From the NCBI GenBank assembly GCA_947175435.1, contig CAMWMS010000003.1:1-45185 (forward strand): DNA of 45,185 bases. The letters are read 5' to 3'. The stretch is from an uncultured Lachnospiraceae bacterium (GTDB taxonomy: Bacteria > Bacillota > Clostridia > Lachnospirales > Lachnospiraceae). The notes beneath the pieces were generated by a model, which worked only from the letters and a program-made list of their open reading frames with translations, was not told the DNA's origin and did not search any database. A program made the translations under genes and the position numbers. Every line of letters starts with the position of its first letter. Within the stretch, counting starts at the first letter, position 1. This document shows positions 8,493 to 15,923 of the stretch, one piece after another.

Positions 8493-9632
8493 ATGGCGAC
8501 AAAATTGAAAGAATATTTCCCGATAATCAGGGAGCGGGAGGAGGTGCTGGCGGAGATCGCGAAGAGCGGTGCGCTCCAGACAAAGTTTGATGGCTGGGAG
8601 CCGGAGCAGCAGGAAGAGTTCCTGAATATCTGTACTGGTGTGAAAGGGCTGAAACTTTTGTATGACGGTTTTTTTAAAGAGATCATGAACCCAGAGTATG
8701 TACCAAAGCGATTCAATGATTTTCTATCCAGTCTGTTGGGTCAGAAGGTCAGGGTAGTGAAGGTTTTGCCGAATGATTCCGTCAGGATCGCAGACGAGAG
8801 CTCTCTGCTGATCATGGATATCGTTGTGGAGCTGGAGGATGGGAGTATAGCCAATGTTGAGATGCAGAAGATTGGTTATCTGTTCCCGGGGCAAAGGTGT
8901 GCCTGTTATTCGGCAGACTTGCTTCTGCGCCAGTATAAGCGGGTGAGAGGAGAGAAGAAAAAGAAGTTTAGCTACCGCGATATCAAGAGTGTCTATACAA
9001 TAGTTTTGTTTGAAAAAAGTCCCGCAGAATTCTATGAATATCCTGACATATATTATCATTTTTTCGAACAAAAGTCTGACACAGGATTGCATATGGAGTT
9101 TCTGCAGAAATACCTGTTCATTCCGCTTGACATCTTTCAGAAAAGCAAGCAAAATAAAAACATAAATGACAAGAGGGATGCATGGTTGGCCTTGTTTTCA
9201 AGTGATGAGCCGGAAACTATTATAGGGTTGATGGAAACATATCCTGAGTTCCGCGAAATATATGAAGAAGGCTATGAGATCTGCCGGAATGTAGAGAGGG
9301 TGATGGAGATGTTCTCGAAAGAACTGTATGAGCTTGACCGGAATACGGTGCAGTATATGATTGATGAGATGCAGGATACGATAGATACGCAGAGGGACGA
9401 GCTCGATAAGCAGAAAGGCGAACTCGATAAGCAGAAAGACGAGCTCAATAAGCAGAAGGAGGAGCTCGACGAGCGGAACCGGACAATTACAGAGTTACGG
9501 GAAGAACATGAAAAGGCGATGTGTGGTACGGTAAGTATCCTTCGAAATCTAAGTATACCGGAACATGAGATCATCACGAGAATTTGTGACCAATATCAGA
9601 TAAGTGAAGAACAGGTGAGGAAATATTTGTAG
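8493..9632 (+). CDS. Rpn-like PD-(D/E)XK nuclease family protein with C-terminal coiled coil
   Basis: A 379-residue protein of the family annotated as Rpn recombination-promoting nuclease/putative transposase (PD-(D/E)XK superfamily). The N-terminal half carries the phage-type fold signature: KRFNDFLSSLLG, then D109 in LIMDIVVE and E123/Q125 in NVEMQ, the usual D-ExQ metal and catalytic residues. A long acidic helical C-terminus includes four heptads of the type DELDKQK (residues 302-329), predicted coiled coil, then a small region ending in ISEEQVRKYL. Start chosen at the ATG after AGAGGAGG; earlier in-frame codons lack a site. Rpn proteins cleave DNA and raise RecA-independent recombination in E. 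coli; whether this copy does is unknown. Confidence 0.85.
   Translation: MATKLKEYFPIIREREEVLAEIAKSGALQTKFDGWEPEQQEEFLNICTGVKGLKLLYDGFFKEIMNPEYVPKRFNDFLSSLLGQKVRVVKVLPNDSVRIADESSLLIMDIVVELEDGSIANVEMQKIGYLFPGQRCACYSADLLLRQYKRVRGEKKKKFSYRDIKSVYTIVLFEKSPAEFYEYPDIYYHFFEQKSDTGLHMEFLQKYLFIPLDIFQKSKQNKNINDKRDAWLALFSSDEPETIIGLMETYPEFREIYEEGYEICRNVERVMEMFSKELYELDRNTVQYMIDEMQDTIDTQRDELDKQKGELDKQKDELNKQKEELDERNRTITELREEHEKAMCGTVSILRNLSIPEHEIITRICDQYQISEEQVRKYL
9396..9479 (+). repeat. four tandem 21-base repeats encoding coiled-coil heptads
   Basis: Units at 9396, 9417, 9438 and 9459 encode DELDKQK, GELDKQK, DELNKQK and EELDERN. The first two differ at two bases; later ones diverge. Each unit is exactly one heptad, so gain or loss of units would lengthen or shorten the coiled coil without a frameshift. 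Confidence 0.85.
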
Positions 9633-9725
9633 ATATTAAGAGTCAAGTTGATTTAGGAGAGATGACAGCCTCTGCCGTAACCAAACGGAAAAAGGGTTGT
9701 CAGATCGTGTGGGGATGGGGAAAAC

Positions 9726-10247
9726 ATGATACTAAGAACGTCAAGATTGAATATCCGATACATTAGATCAGATGATTGGAAAAACCTGATCGAAATATGG
9801 AAAGATTTTAATCAATCTGAGTTCTCAAAGTATGATGTTCCGCATTCATTAGATGAAGCAGAAGTGCGGGAAAAAGCTGAACGTATGGCGAAATTATCAC
9901 CTCATAAGGAGCATATGTGTTTTGCTATGTGCGTTCAAAATGAGATGATTGGGTATATTGATTTTCATAAGAATGATGACGGTTATGAGTGTGGATATTG
10001 CTTTCATAGTAAATATCATGGTATGGGATACGCAAAGGAAAGTATGCAAATGTTGATGGAATGGTTATCAAGAGACAGCAGCAAACGATTTATAGCGGGA
10101 ACAGCTTTGAATAATTTACCGTCGGTCAGACTGTTGACTTCCCTTGGATTTAGAAAAATAGGGGAAGAGAAGGTGTCTTTCTATAAAGACGAAAAGGGCG
10201 AAGATATTTATTTTGATGGGGGTATTTTCATGGTTGATGTAGGTTGA
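9726..10247 (+). CDS. GNAT family N-acetyltransferase (RimJ/RimL-like)
   Basis: A 173-residue acetyltransferase of the RimJ/RimL-like subfamily. It opens ILRTSRLNIRYIRSDDW, carries the beta-4 strand (HMCFAMCVQNEMIGYIDFH) and the acetyl-CoA-binding region GYCFHSKYHGMGYAKESMQM, followed by ALNNLPSVRLLTSLGFRKIG, all typical. Substrate unknown; relatives acetylate protein N-termini or small amines. The binding site is poor (GGGGA about seven bases before the ATG). It stands between the Rpn-like gene and a convergent minus-strand unit and shows no sign of an operon. Confidence 0.88.
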   Translation: MILRTSRLNIRYIRSDDWKNLIEIWKDFNQSEFSKYDVPHSLDEAEVREKAERMAKLSPHKEHMCFAMCVQNEMIGYIDFHKNDDGYECGYCFHSKYHGMGYAKESMQMLMEWLSRDSSKRFIAGTALNNLPSVRLLTSLGFRKIGEEKVSFYKDEKGEDIYFDGGIFMVDVG

Positions 10248-10285
10248 CAACTTTATTCATTTCTATAACCTTATCCAATAGTTTG

Positions 10286-10324
10286 TTAAAAAACAAAGAC
10301 AGAGGAGCAAGATAGGCTCCTCTG
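10286..10324 (-). terminator. terminator of the minus-strand signalling unit
   Basis: CAGAGGAGC and GCTCCTCTG (10300-10324) pair around a 7-base loop; on the minus strand the stem is followed by TCTTTGTTTTTT. It sits 15 bases beyond the end of the in-frame membrane segment at 10339, so that segment is inside the transcript. Confidence 0.75.
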
Positions 10325-10338
10325 CTATATAGCATAAT

Positions 10339-10539
10339 CTATACAACTTTTTTGTTTCTTATCATTGCAATAATTGCAAGAATTGCGTTAATCAAACACC
10401 AAAACGCCCAAATAACGAGGTCGCTGTAATTGCCATATCCTACAAACCCCATAAGAGCCGCTAATCCAAACAAAATGACAAGCGCAATGTTGCCGCCCTT
10501 TCCCTGTGATTTTCTGGTAGCTACCGAAACGATTCCTTC
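10339..10539 (-). other. in-frame, start-less continuation of the next gene past a TAG: two-helix membrane segment
   Basis: Directly after the TAG at 10540-10542 that ends the exported-protein gene, the same frame stays open for 66 codons to a TAG at 10339. The translation begins EGIVSVATRKSQGKGGN and has two hydrophobic stretches (NIALVILFGLAALMGFVGYG; LVIWAFWCLINAILAIIAMI) and a basic end. It has no ATG, GTG or TTG near its beginning, although GGAAGGA sits right after the TAG. It could be stop-codon readthrough, a small membrane protein with a damaged start, or a membrane tail cut off by a nonsense mutation. Confidence 0.5.
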
Positions 10540-11472
10540 CTACTGTGTCGAAAATGTAATAGGTTCTGAATCTGAAATCGTAGAATAGGAATCCGCATCA
10601 TAAATATGGAATTTCAATTCCACTTCTTCAATTGCCTCGATTCCATTTTCCTCCAAATCGCTTGAAAATATGGTGATGTCATCTATGGATTTCTTTCCAT
10701 CATAAACTGTAGTTGAAAAGAACGGACTCATCATAAATCCATTGATCGACATATCATCTACGGAAATACCCACATTTTTTCCCGAATTATTCTCGAGGTA
10801 CAGGAGAATTGCCGTTCCCCAAAAGCTGTTTTCATCAACTGTCTTTCCAACGATTCGGATTCCGTCCTGATTATACAGTTCTGTTCCTGCATCATTTGGC
10901 ATTGTGTCCATATTGGCATATTCTGATGTCTGGATGGTCACACATTCTGTATCAAAAATAGTGTTATATGTAGAAGAATCGTATACATGGAAATATATCT
11001 CAATTTTCCCAACGTTCTCAATACCTGCCGCCTTCAGTTGCGTACTGGAAAGATACAGTATTTCATTGGACTTCTTCCCTGCGGCTATACTTGAAGCAAA
11101 TAGGTCTGTGATCATATAATCATTAACCATCAATGCATTACAGCCAACTGTGATGTCCTTATCTGAATTATTTTCCAACAACAGCTTAACTCCATCACCC
11201 CAGATACTGTCTGTAACATATTCTGTTGCGGTAACGACAATACCGCCCTGCTCGAAAAGTACCTGCTCGTCAATTGTGACTGTTACATCAGGTGAAGTTT
11301 CTGAATGCTCTGAACTATCAAGTGTGCTTTCATTAACACTTGCGTTTTCTGATTCTTCGTTTGAAACAATCTGTTTGGTTTCGCCTGAATCTGACTGGCC
11401 GCTTCCCAATGCCATTACTGCAAACACAGCAAGGCACAACACTGCAGCAATTCGTTTCATGTTTCTCTGCAT
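10540..11472 (-). CDS. exported protein with two homologous extracellular domains
   Basis: A 310-residue protein with a Sec signal sequence (residues 1-25, MQRNMKRIAAVLCLAVFAVM) and a Ser/Glu-rich linker. Two copies of a roughly 115-residue domain follow: GIVVTATEYV...GVKLLLENNSDKDITV and GIRIVGKTVD...AILLYLENNSGKNVGI, each ending in a KIEIYFHVYD or ELKFHIYD strand. The signal end reads MALGSGQS, like a lipobox whose Cys is Ser, so I do not call it a lipoprotein. GGGAGG ten bases before the ATG, inside the end of the upstream gene, fixes the start; the genes are one base apart. Function unknown. Context is a kinase/regulator island. Confidence 0.75.
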   Translation of the reverse strand: MQRNMKRIAAVLCLAVFAVMALGSGQSDSGETKQIVSNEESENASVNESTLDSSEHSETSPDVTVTIDEQVLFEQGGIVVTATEYVTDSIWGDGVKLLLENNSDKDITVGCNALMVNDYMITDLFASSIAAGKKSNEILYLSSTQLKAAGIENVGKIEIYFHVYDSSTYNTIFDTECVTIQTSEYANMDTMPNDAGTELYNQDGIRIVGKTVDENSFWGTAILLYLENNSGKNVGISVDDMSINGFMMSPFFSTTVYDGKKSIDDITIFSSDLEENGIEAIEEVELKFHIYDADSYSTISDSEPITFSTQ

Positions 11473-11473
11473 T

Positions 11474-11899
11474 TTAAAATTCCTCCCTTGAATAAAATTT
11501 ATATATAATACATGCAGCAATGATCTCAGCCAGAAAGATGGCGGCAATATCAAAAACATCAAATGTTCCCGGAATAAAAGACACCTTCTGCATCATTTCC
11601 ATTGCCGCTGAGAAGGGAAAAGCCATCCAAAAGATTTTCCATATACTTGCCACATTATTACCAATGATATAAAACAACGCAAAAACCAACGAATACCCCC
11701 ACATCATATCCGGCAGATAATTCCTGATCAGCCTTAAAAGAACACTGCCTGTCGGGAACATCCGCATACGGACTGCCCATCCCATGAGATCCTCTATCTT
11801 TTTGATAAAAATCACATCTGGCGCTACCAAACAATATATAAGCGCACCAGCTGCTATCGGACACATGATATTTAAAAACATAATCGTTTTTCTATTCAT
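11474..11899 (-). CDS. VanZ-like small membrane protein
   Basis: A 141-residue protein with four predicted membrane helices. The pattern NYLPDMMWGYSLVFALFYI, then FSAAMEMMQKVSFIPGTFDV, FDIAAIFLAEIIAACIIY resembles VanZ-like proteins, where an acidic residue after the second helix and a D..D..A motif in the last helices recur. VanZ proteins are linked to low-level teicoplanin resistance and envelope function; the mechanism is not established. GAGGAG precedes the ATG. It is followed one base later by the exported duplicated-domain protein and lies 42 bases after the regulator-like gene, so the three are likely co-transcribed. Confidence 0.65.
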   Translation of the reverse strand: MNRKTIMFLNIMCPIAAGALIYCLVAPDVIFIKKIEDLMGWAVRMRMFPTGSVLLRLIRNYLPDMMWGYSLVFALFYIIGNNVASIWKIFWMAFPFSAAMEMMQKVSFIPGTFDVFDIAAIFLAEIIAACIIYKFYSREEF

Positions 11900-11941
11900 G
11901 TTTTTATTCGCTCCTCGGGGTGTATTTTGTATATTTTTCTG

Positions 11942-12397
11942 TCAGTTCTGTAAGCCGCTTGTCCGCAATGGTTCCATTCCGTGCTCTTTGAGTATTTCAT
12001 TGACTTCGATGATATCTCCCGGATGTTCATTGAAAATAATCATCAGCAGAGCATCCCTTGGCAGCTTCGCATACAGTTCCGGCATCTCATATTTCTTCAA
12101 CGCCCGCTGTGTTTGTGCCAAAGACATTTCAGCCGCATAACATATCCGCAGAATGACATCTCTCTGCCTTGTTCTTTTTTCCCCGGACAGCAGTTTATAA
12201 CCATATCTTTCCGGGACATCCGCCCGCAAAAACACAAGCTGCTGCGTGAGCTTCTTTTCGCTGAAAATATTTTTCATATATACAGTAAAATCCCCATCAA
12301 TCAAGCATCCTGTATTTTCCTTGCAATAAGCATCAAAATTTTTTATATGCGTGCTTTGCAACACTTTTTCTAATTCATCTGTATTTTTCTCTCCCAT
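11942..12397 (-). CDS. putative HTH-like regulator paired with the Ser/Thr kinase
   Basis: A 151-residue soluble helical protein. The central part (PERYGYKLLSGEKRTRQRDV, ILRICYAAEMSLAQTQRALK) looks like an XRE-type fold in which a short basic turn replaces the usual motif, and the C-terminal LPRDALLMIIFNEHPGDIIE recurs in clostridial proteins encoded beside protein kinases. Start taken at the ATG with GGAGG six bases upstream. It is divergent from the kinase gene across 54 bases, a spacing that suits shared control. It may be a kinase substrate or partner (inference). I do not have a firm family name for it. Confidence 0.6.
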   Translation of the reverse strand: MGEKNTDELEKVLQSTHIKNFDAYCKENTGCLIDGDFTVYMKNIFSEKKLTQQLVFLRADVPERYGYKLLSGEKRTRQRDVILRICYAAEMSLAQTQRALKKYEMPELYAKLPRDALLMIIFNEHPGDIIEVNEILKEHGMEPLRTSGLQN

Positions 12398-12451
12398 AAG
12401 TTTCCTCCATCTGATACAATGTAATAACAAACCTTTGAAAGGAATGATAGC

Positions 12452-13525
12452 ATGGATTATGCCAGCCGTCTTGAAATTTCATACTACAATACCATTGCGG
12501 CCATAAACAGTGCGCATAAAATATATTTGGTTCAGCACCGGGAAAGCGAAAAAATATACATCAAGAAAATATTGAATGTATACAATCCGCATATATACGA
12601 ATATTTGATGGAACACCATATAACCGGAATTCCCAGGCTATATAACGTATATGAAGAAAACGGACAGCTCATACTGATTGAAGAATTTATTTCTGGTGTA
12701 TCGTTGCAGGAAATGATTGATGAACGGATGCTTACACTTGATTTAGTTATCCAGTTTATGGAAGAACTGTGCGACATACTGGAAAAACTGCATATTCTTA
12801 ACCCGCCCATCATTCACAGAGATATTAAGCCCTCAAACATTATTATTACACCCTATAACCACGTCGTCTTAATTGATTTTAACGCAGCAAAGTATTTAAC
12901 TGATACTGCTGACCATGATACCGTACTGCTTGGGACAAAGGGATATGCCGCCCCTGAACAGTATGGATTTGGTTTTTCCACTCCCCAGACTGATATCTAT
13001 GCTTTGGGCATTTTATTAAAGGAATTTTCTTTTGCTCTGCCGGTTCCGACAAGTATATTTGATGCAATCATCAGAAAATGTACCGAGATGAATCCGTCTG
13101 ACAGGATGAAAACTGTACAAGAATTGAAAATCGAAATCGAAAAATTGCAAACCCGCAATGGCAAAAAACCGCAGCATACAACCGAGTTTGCCACATGGAA
13201 AAATTTTATTCCGCCCGGTTTTAGGACAAAAACCCCGTGGAAAATGTTGACTGCCTCCACCATATACTTATTTATCTTTTGGATCTGTTTGTCAATGGAA
13301 GTAAAGGATGTAACTGTTTTCCACCTTTGGTTGGAAAGATTTACCGTTTTATTCATGATGCTTTCTATTGTCTTTTGCTGTTTTAACTACCGCAATATAC
13401 ACCGATTCATTCCCTTATGTGCGAATAAGTATCGACTTATACGTTACATAGGAGTACTGATTTTAAATTTTGCAGTAGCTTCCTCGTTGCTTTTTGCAAT
13501 GCTTCTGTTGGAATCCATCTTTTGA
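12452..13525 (+). CDS. membrane-anchored Ser/Thr protein kinase
   Basis: A 357-residue Hanks-type kinase. The N-lobe is short and lacks a clear glycine-rich loop; K38 in IYIKKI is the likely ATP lysine. The catalytic loop is HRDIKPSN (D124), the metal motif is DFN instead of DFG (D142), and the activation segment ends GTKGYAAPEQYG. After residue 255 there are three hydrophobic segments (about 266-282, 298-312, 331-355), so the kinase domain is N-terminal and cytoplasmic, with no PASTA repeats. It is not the usual PrkC/StkP cell-wall kinase. AAAGGA ten bases upstream supports the start. A terminator follows at 13564. Confidence 0.88.
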   Translation: MDYASRLEISYYNTIAAINSAHKIYLVQHRESEKIYIKKILNVYNPHIYEYLMEHHITGIPRLYNVYEENGQLILIEEFISGVSLQEMIDERMLTLDLVIQFMEELCDILEKLHILNPPIIHRDIKPSNIIITPYNHVVLIDFNAAKYLTDTADHDTVLLGTKGYAAPEQYGFGFSTPQTDIYALGILLKEFSFALPVPTSIFDAIIRKCTEMNPSDRMKTVQELKIEIEKLQTRNGKKPQHTTEFATWKNFIPPGFRTKTPWKMLTASTIYLFIFWICLSMEVKDVTVFHLWLERFTVLFMMLSIVFCCFNYRNIHRFIPLCANKYRLIRYIGVLILNFAVASSLLFAMLLLESIF

Positions 13526-13563
13526 CTTTCGTTTTTTTATTATAACATGCTTTTTTCTTTTCG

Positions 13564-13600
13564 TTGCCACCGGTATGGTGGCAATTTGCTTTTGCTTTTT
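13564..13600 (+). terminator. rho-independent terminator of the kinase gene
   Basis: TTGCCACC (13564-13571) and GGTGGCAA (13577-13584) pair around a 5-base loop, followed by TTTGCTTTTGCTTTTT. It separates the kinase from the downstream SPFH/TIR operon. Confidence 0.85.
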
Positions 13601-13635
13601 CAGCATTGCAAGCTAATTACGTAATGTATGCACAG

Positions 13636-13664
13636 TTGACGCAAGAATACATTTGTATTATAAT
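13636..13664 (+). promoter_or_regulatory. near-consensus sigma-A promoter of the RHH/SPFH/TIR operon
   Basis: TTGACG (13636-13641), a 17-base spacer and a perfect TATAAT (13659-13664) lie 27 bases before the start of the ribbon-helix-helix gene. It is one of the strongest promoters in the window and is followed by no terminator until 20154. Confidence 0.85.
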
Positions 13665-13691
13665 AGTATTCACTAACGGAGGGTACATATT

Positions 13692-13880
13692 TTGGAAGAA
13701 AAAAAGCTCATTATTCATCCGCAGAAATATACAAGTGAATCCAAGGTTATTTCCATGAGAATACCTATTGATATGTTGGTAGAGATAGACCGTGTTTCCA
13801 AAGAAACCGGAAGAACCCGCAATGAGATTATGCAGCTTTGTCTGGAATTTGCATTGCAGAATATGGTCATAGAAGAGTAA
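13692..13880 (+). CDS. ribbon-helix-helix (CopG/Arc-type) DNA-binding protein
   Basis: A 62-residue protein. The N-terminal beta strand KVISMRIPIDMLVEID and the helix-turn-helix VSKETGRTRNEIMQLCLEFA follow the ribbon-helix-helix pattern. Such proteins bind DNA as dimers through the strand and often repress their own operon or act as antitoxins. It uses a TTG start, supported by GGAGGG eight bases upstream; there is no ATG in a usable place. It is the first gene of the SPFH/TIR operon, 98 bases ahead of the SPFH gene with no terminator between, so it may be the operon's regulator (inference). No toxin-like gene follows it. Confidence 0.8.
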   Translation: MEEKKLIIHPQKYTSESKVISMRIPIDMLVEIDRVSKETGRTRNEIMQLCLEFALQNMVIEE

Positions 13881-13978
13881 GACTGAGAAGAATTTTGATA
13901 TAAAAATATTATTATGAATTGATGAAACGATAAATCAACAAGATGATTTAAGTTTAAAAGGAGAAATTGCGGACTGGT

Positions 13979-15217
13979 ATGAATCAGCAGATAAAGAGAG
14001 AAGGCCTTGTTAGTATTATCAAATATGATGAGGACAATGAAACACTTGTATGGAAGCATCCGGCAGATGATTTTAAGATGGGTACGCAGTTGATTGTCCA
14101 TGAAAGCCAGGAAGCCGTATTTTTCAAGGATGGGCGTGCATTGGATGTATTCGGAGCGGGACGTTATACACTGGAAACCCAGAGGCTTCCGCTTTTGGAT
14201 CAGTTTTTCAAACTTCCCTCCGACACGGAGAGAACTTATCACTCAGAAATATATTATATTAATCTGGCGACACAGATGGGAATTAAATGGGGGACAGATT
14301 CTAAAATTCGCTTTCTAGAGCCGCGTTCTGGAATGCCCATAGAAATCGGTGCCTGCGGAGAGTTCAACATTCGTGTAAGCAATTCCAGAAAATTGTTGTT
14401 GAAGGTCATCGGCACAGCGTCCGGTTTTGATCGGCAAAATCTGCTTGGCGAAAACGGAGAGAAAGGATATTTTCAATCTCTGGTGATTACGCAGGTGAAA
14501 AGCAGCTTGGCTCAGATCATTAAAGAAGAAAATATCAGTATTTTAGAGATTGATGCGGAGCTTTTACGCCTTTCTGATATTTTGAAAACAAAGATCAACG
14601 GTATGTTTGAAGAGTACGGATTAATTATGCCGGACTTTTTTATTAATCGGGTGATCACGCCGGATGATAATCCGAATTATCGCCGGATGAAAGAACAGTA
14701 TGCACAACAGTATCTTCTCGTTAAACAGGAAGAAATCAGGCGTAAGGAAGCGGAAGCAGTGGCGGAGCGTAAGGCGGTAGAAGCACAGACAGAGGTGCGG
14801 CTTAAGGTCATCGAGGCACAGGGCAGTGCGGAAATCCTGAGGATTCAGAAGAGCGCAGAGGCGGAAGGATATAAGATGCAGGCGGCTGCGGAAGCAGCGG
14901 AAATGCAGATGAAGGGATATACTTATCAGCAGGAGACATCACGCTTAGTAGGAATGGAAGCCATGAAAAACGGCATCGCAAACGGTGCAGGTACGACATC
15001 GGTGCTGGGGGATCTGGCCGAACTCGGTGTAGGACTGGGGGCTATGGGCGGTGTTATGAACATGACAAAAGATGCTCTTTCTCCGTTATCCAAAGAGGGT
15101 GTAGAGATGGGACAGGCAATGGGTGAAATATTACAGACGGCTTGGAACTGTCCTTGCGGTCAGTCCGGAAATACCGGTAATTTCTGCAGTAACTGTGGCA
15201 GAAAAAGGAGCGAATAG
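13979..15217 (+). CDS. SPFH-domain protein with C-terminal zinc ribbon
   Basis: A 412-residue protein of the SPFH (stomatin/prohibitin/flotillin) group sometimes labelled virion core protein-like. The N-terminal part (GTQLIVHESQEAVFFKDGRA, VFGAGRYTLETQ) starts the SPFH fold, which runs to about residue 225. A charged coiled coil (235-300) and a Gly/Met-rich region follow, ending in a zinc ribbon with C391, C393, C403 and C406. It has no membrane helix; relatives form membrane-associated oligomers. AAGGAG lies 15 bases before this ATG; a TTG at 13967 is only three bases from it, so the exact start is uncertain. The next gene begins after five bases. It probably scaffolds the membrane proteins of the operon (inference). 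Confidence 0.85.
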   Translation: MNQQIKREGLVSIIKYDEDNETLVWKHPADDFKMGTQLIVHESQEAVFFKDGRALDVFGAGRYTLETQRLPLLDQFFKLPSDTERTYHSEIYYINLATQMGIKWGTDSKIRFLEPRSGMPIEIGACGEFNIRVSNSRKLLLKVIGTASGFDRQNLLGENGEKGYFQSLVITQVKSSLAQIIKEENISILEIDAELLRLSDILKTKINGMFEEYGLIMPDFFINRVITPDDNPNYRRMKEQYAQQYLLVKQEEIRRKEAEAVAERKAVEAQTEVRLKVIEAQGSAEILRIQKSAEAEGYKMQAAAEAAEMQMKGYTYQQETSRLVGMEAMKNGIANGAGTTSVLGDLAELGVGLGAMGGVMNMTKDALSPLSKEGVEMGQAMGEILQTAWNCPCGQSGNTGNFCSNCGRKRSE

Positions 15218-15222
15218 AGAAT

Positions 15223-15909
15223 ATGAACAGGATAAAATATTTGCGGGGTTATATTCCGATTGCTTTTGTTTTCCTTATTTACAATATAGCTACTATACCG
15301 TTTGTCAAAAATATTGTGCTCCTGATTGCCTATTTCTTTTCTGTAACCGCAATATTAATGCAAGTCTATATGCTACATGAAATGGCGAAAAGTCAGGTGC
15401 TTATAAAGGACAGAGTATATGATTTCCCCATGTTCAGAATCAGCGTGCTGTACTTGATTGTACAGATAACAGCCAGCCTGCTTCTGATGGGATTTTCCGT
15501 GAAGATTCCGGTTTTTGCGGCAGTGCTGATAGAGATGGTAATTCTGGCTGTGGCGGTTATGGGTTTTTGTGCCGCGAGGGCGTCGCGGACAGAAGCGCTT
15601 CGTCAGGATGCTCAGCTTGAAGAAAAATTGATAAAAATGAAGGAATTACAAGCGCGGGTAAATCTGCTGATCAGTCAATGTGAGGAAGCGCAGATTCGGG
15701 AGATACTGCATAAGCTGGCGGAAGAAATCCGTTACAGCAATCCTATATCCAAAGAGATCACGGAGGAGATTGAAGAAGAAATCCTGGTTTTATTTACAGA
15801 GATAGAGGCAGCAGCGCTTGATGGTGATACAGATAACACTTCCGGTCTGTGCGAACGAATAACGGGACTACTACGAGAAAGAGATAGAATATGTAAGTAC
15901 GGCAAATGA
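15223..15909 (+). CDS. four-helix membrane protein with cytoplasmic coiled coil
   Basis: A 228-residue protein I do not recognise. Residues 10-55 and 70-117 hold four hydrophobic helices; the remainder is hydrophilic and helical, with an acidic coiled-coil-like stretch (QLEEKLIKMKELQARVNLLI; EITEEIEEEILVLFTEIEAA). AAGGAG at the end of the SPFH gene serves as its binding site. It is packed between the SPFH gene (5 bases) and the TIR-LRR gene (14 bases), so the three are almost surely made together. It could be a membrane partner for either neighbour. A structural search of the C-terminal 110 residues would be the most useful test. Confidence 0.75.
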   Translation: MNRIKYLRGYIPIAFVFLIYNIATIPFVKNIVLLIAYFFSVTAILMQVYMLHEMAKSQVLIKDRVYDFPMFRISVLYLIVQITASLLLMGFSVKIPVFAAVLIEMVILAVAVMGFCAARASRTEALRQDAQLEEKLIKMKELQARVNLLISQCEEAQIREILHKLAEEIRYSNPISKEITEEIEEEILVLFTEIEAAALDGDTDNTSGLCERITGLLRERDRICKYGK

Positions 15910-15923
15910 GGAGAGCATAGAAA

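Noticed and set aside
9396-9479. CRISPR-like or microsatellite array
   Set aside because: The repeats are contiguous, have no spacers and keep the reading frame of a coiled coil.
9662-9700. Terminator after the Rpn-like gene
   Set aside because: TGACAGCC and GGTTGTCA can pair, but the loop is long and no T run follows.
10540-10542. Pyrrolysine or other recoding of the TAG
   Set aside because: No recoding element or PylS/PylT gene is visible in the window; readthrough is kept only as one of three options.
10540-11472. Lipoprotein call
   Set aside because: The signal sequence ends in LGSG with no cysteine at the lipobox position.
13692-13880. Antitoxin of a toxin-antitoxin pair
   Set aside because: A ribbon-helix-helix protein is present but the next gene is an SPFH protein, not a toxin family.
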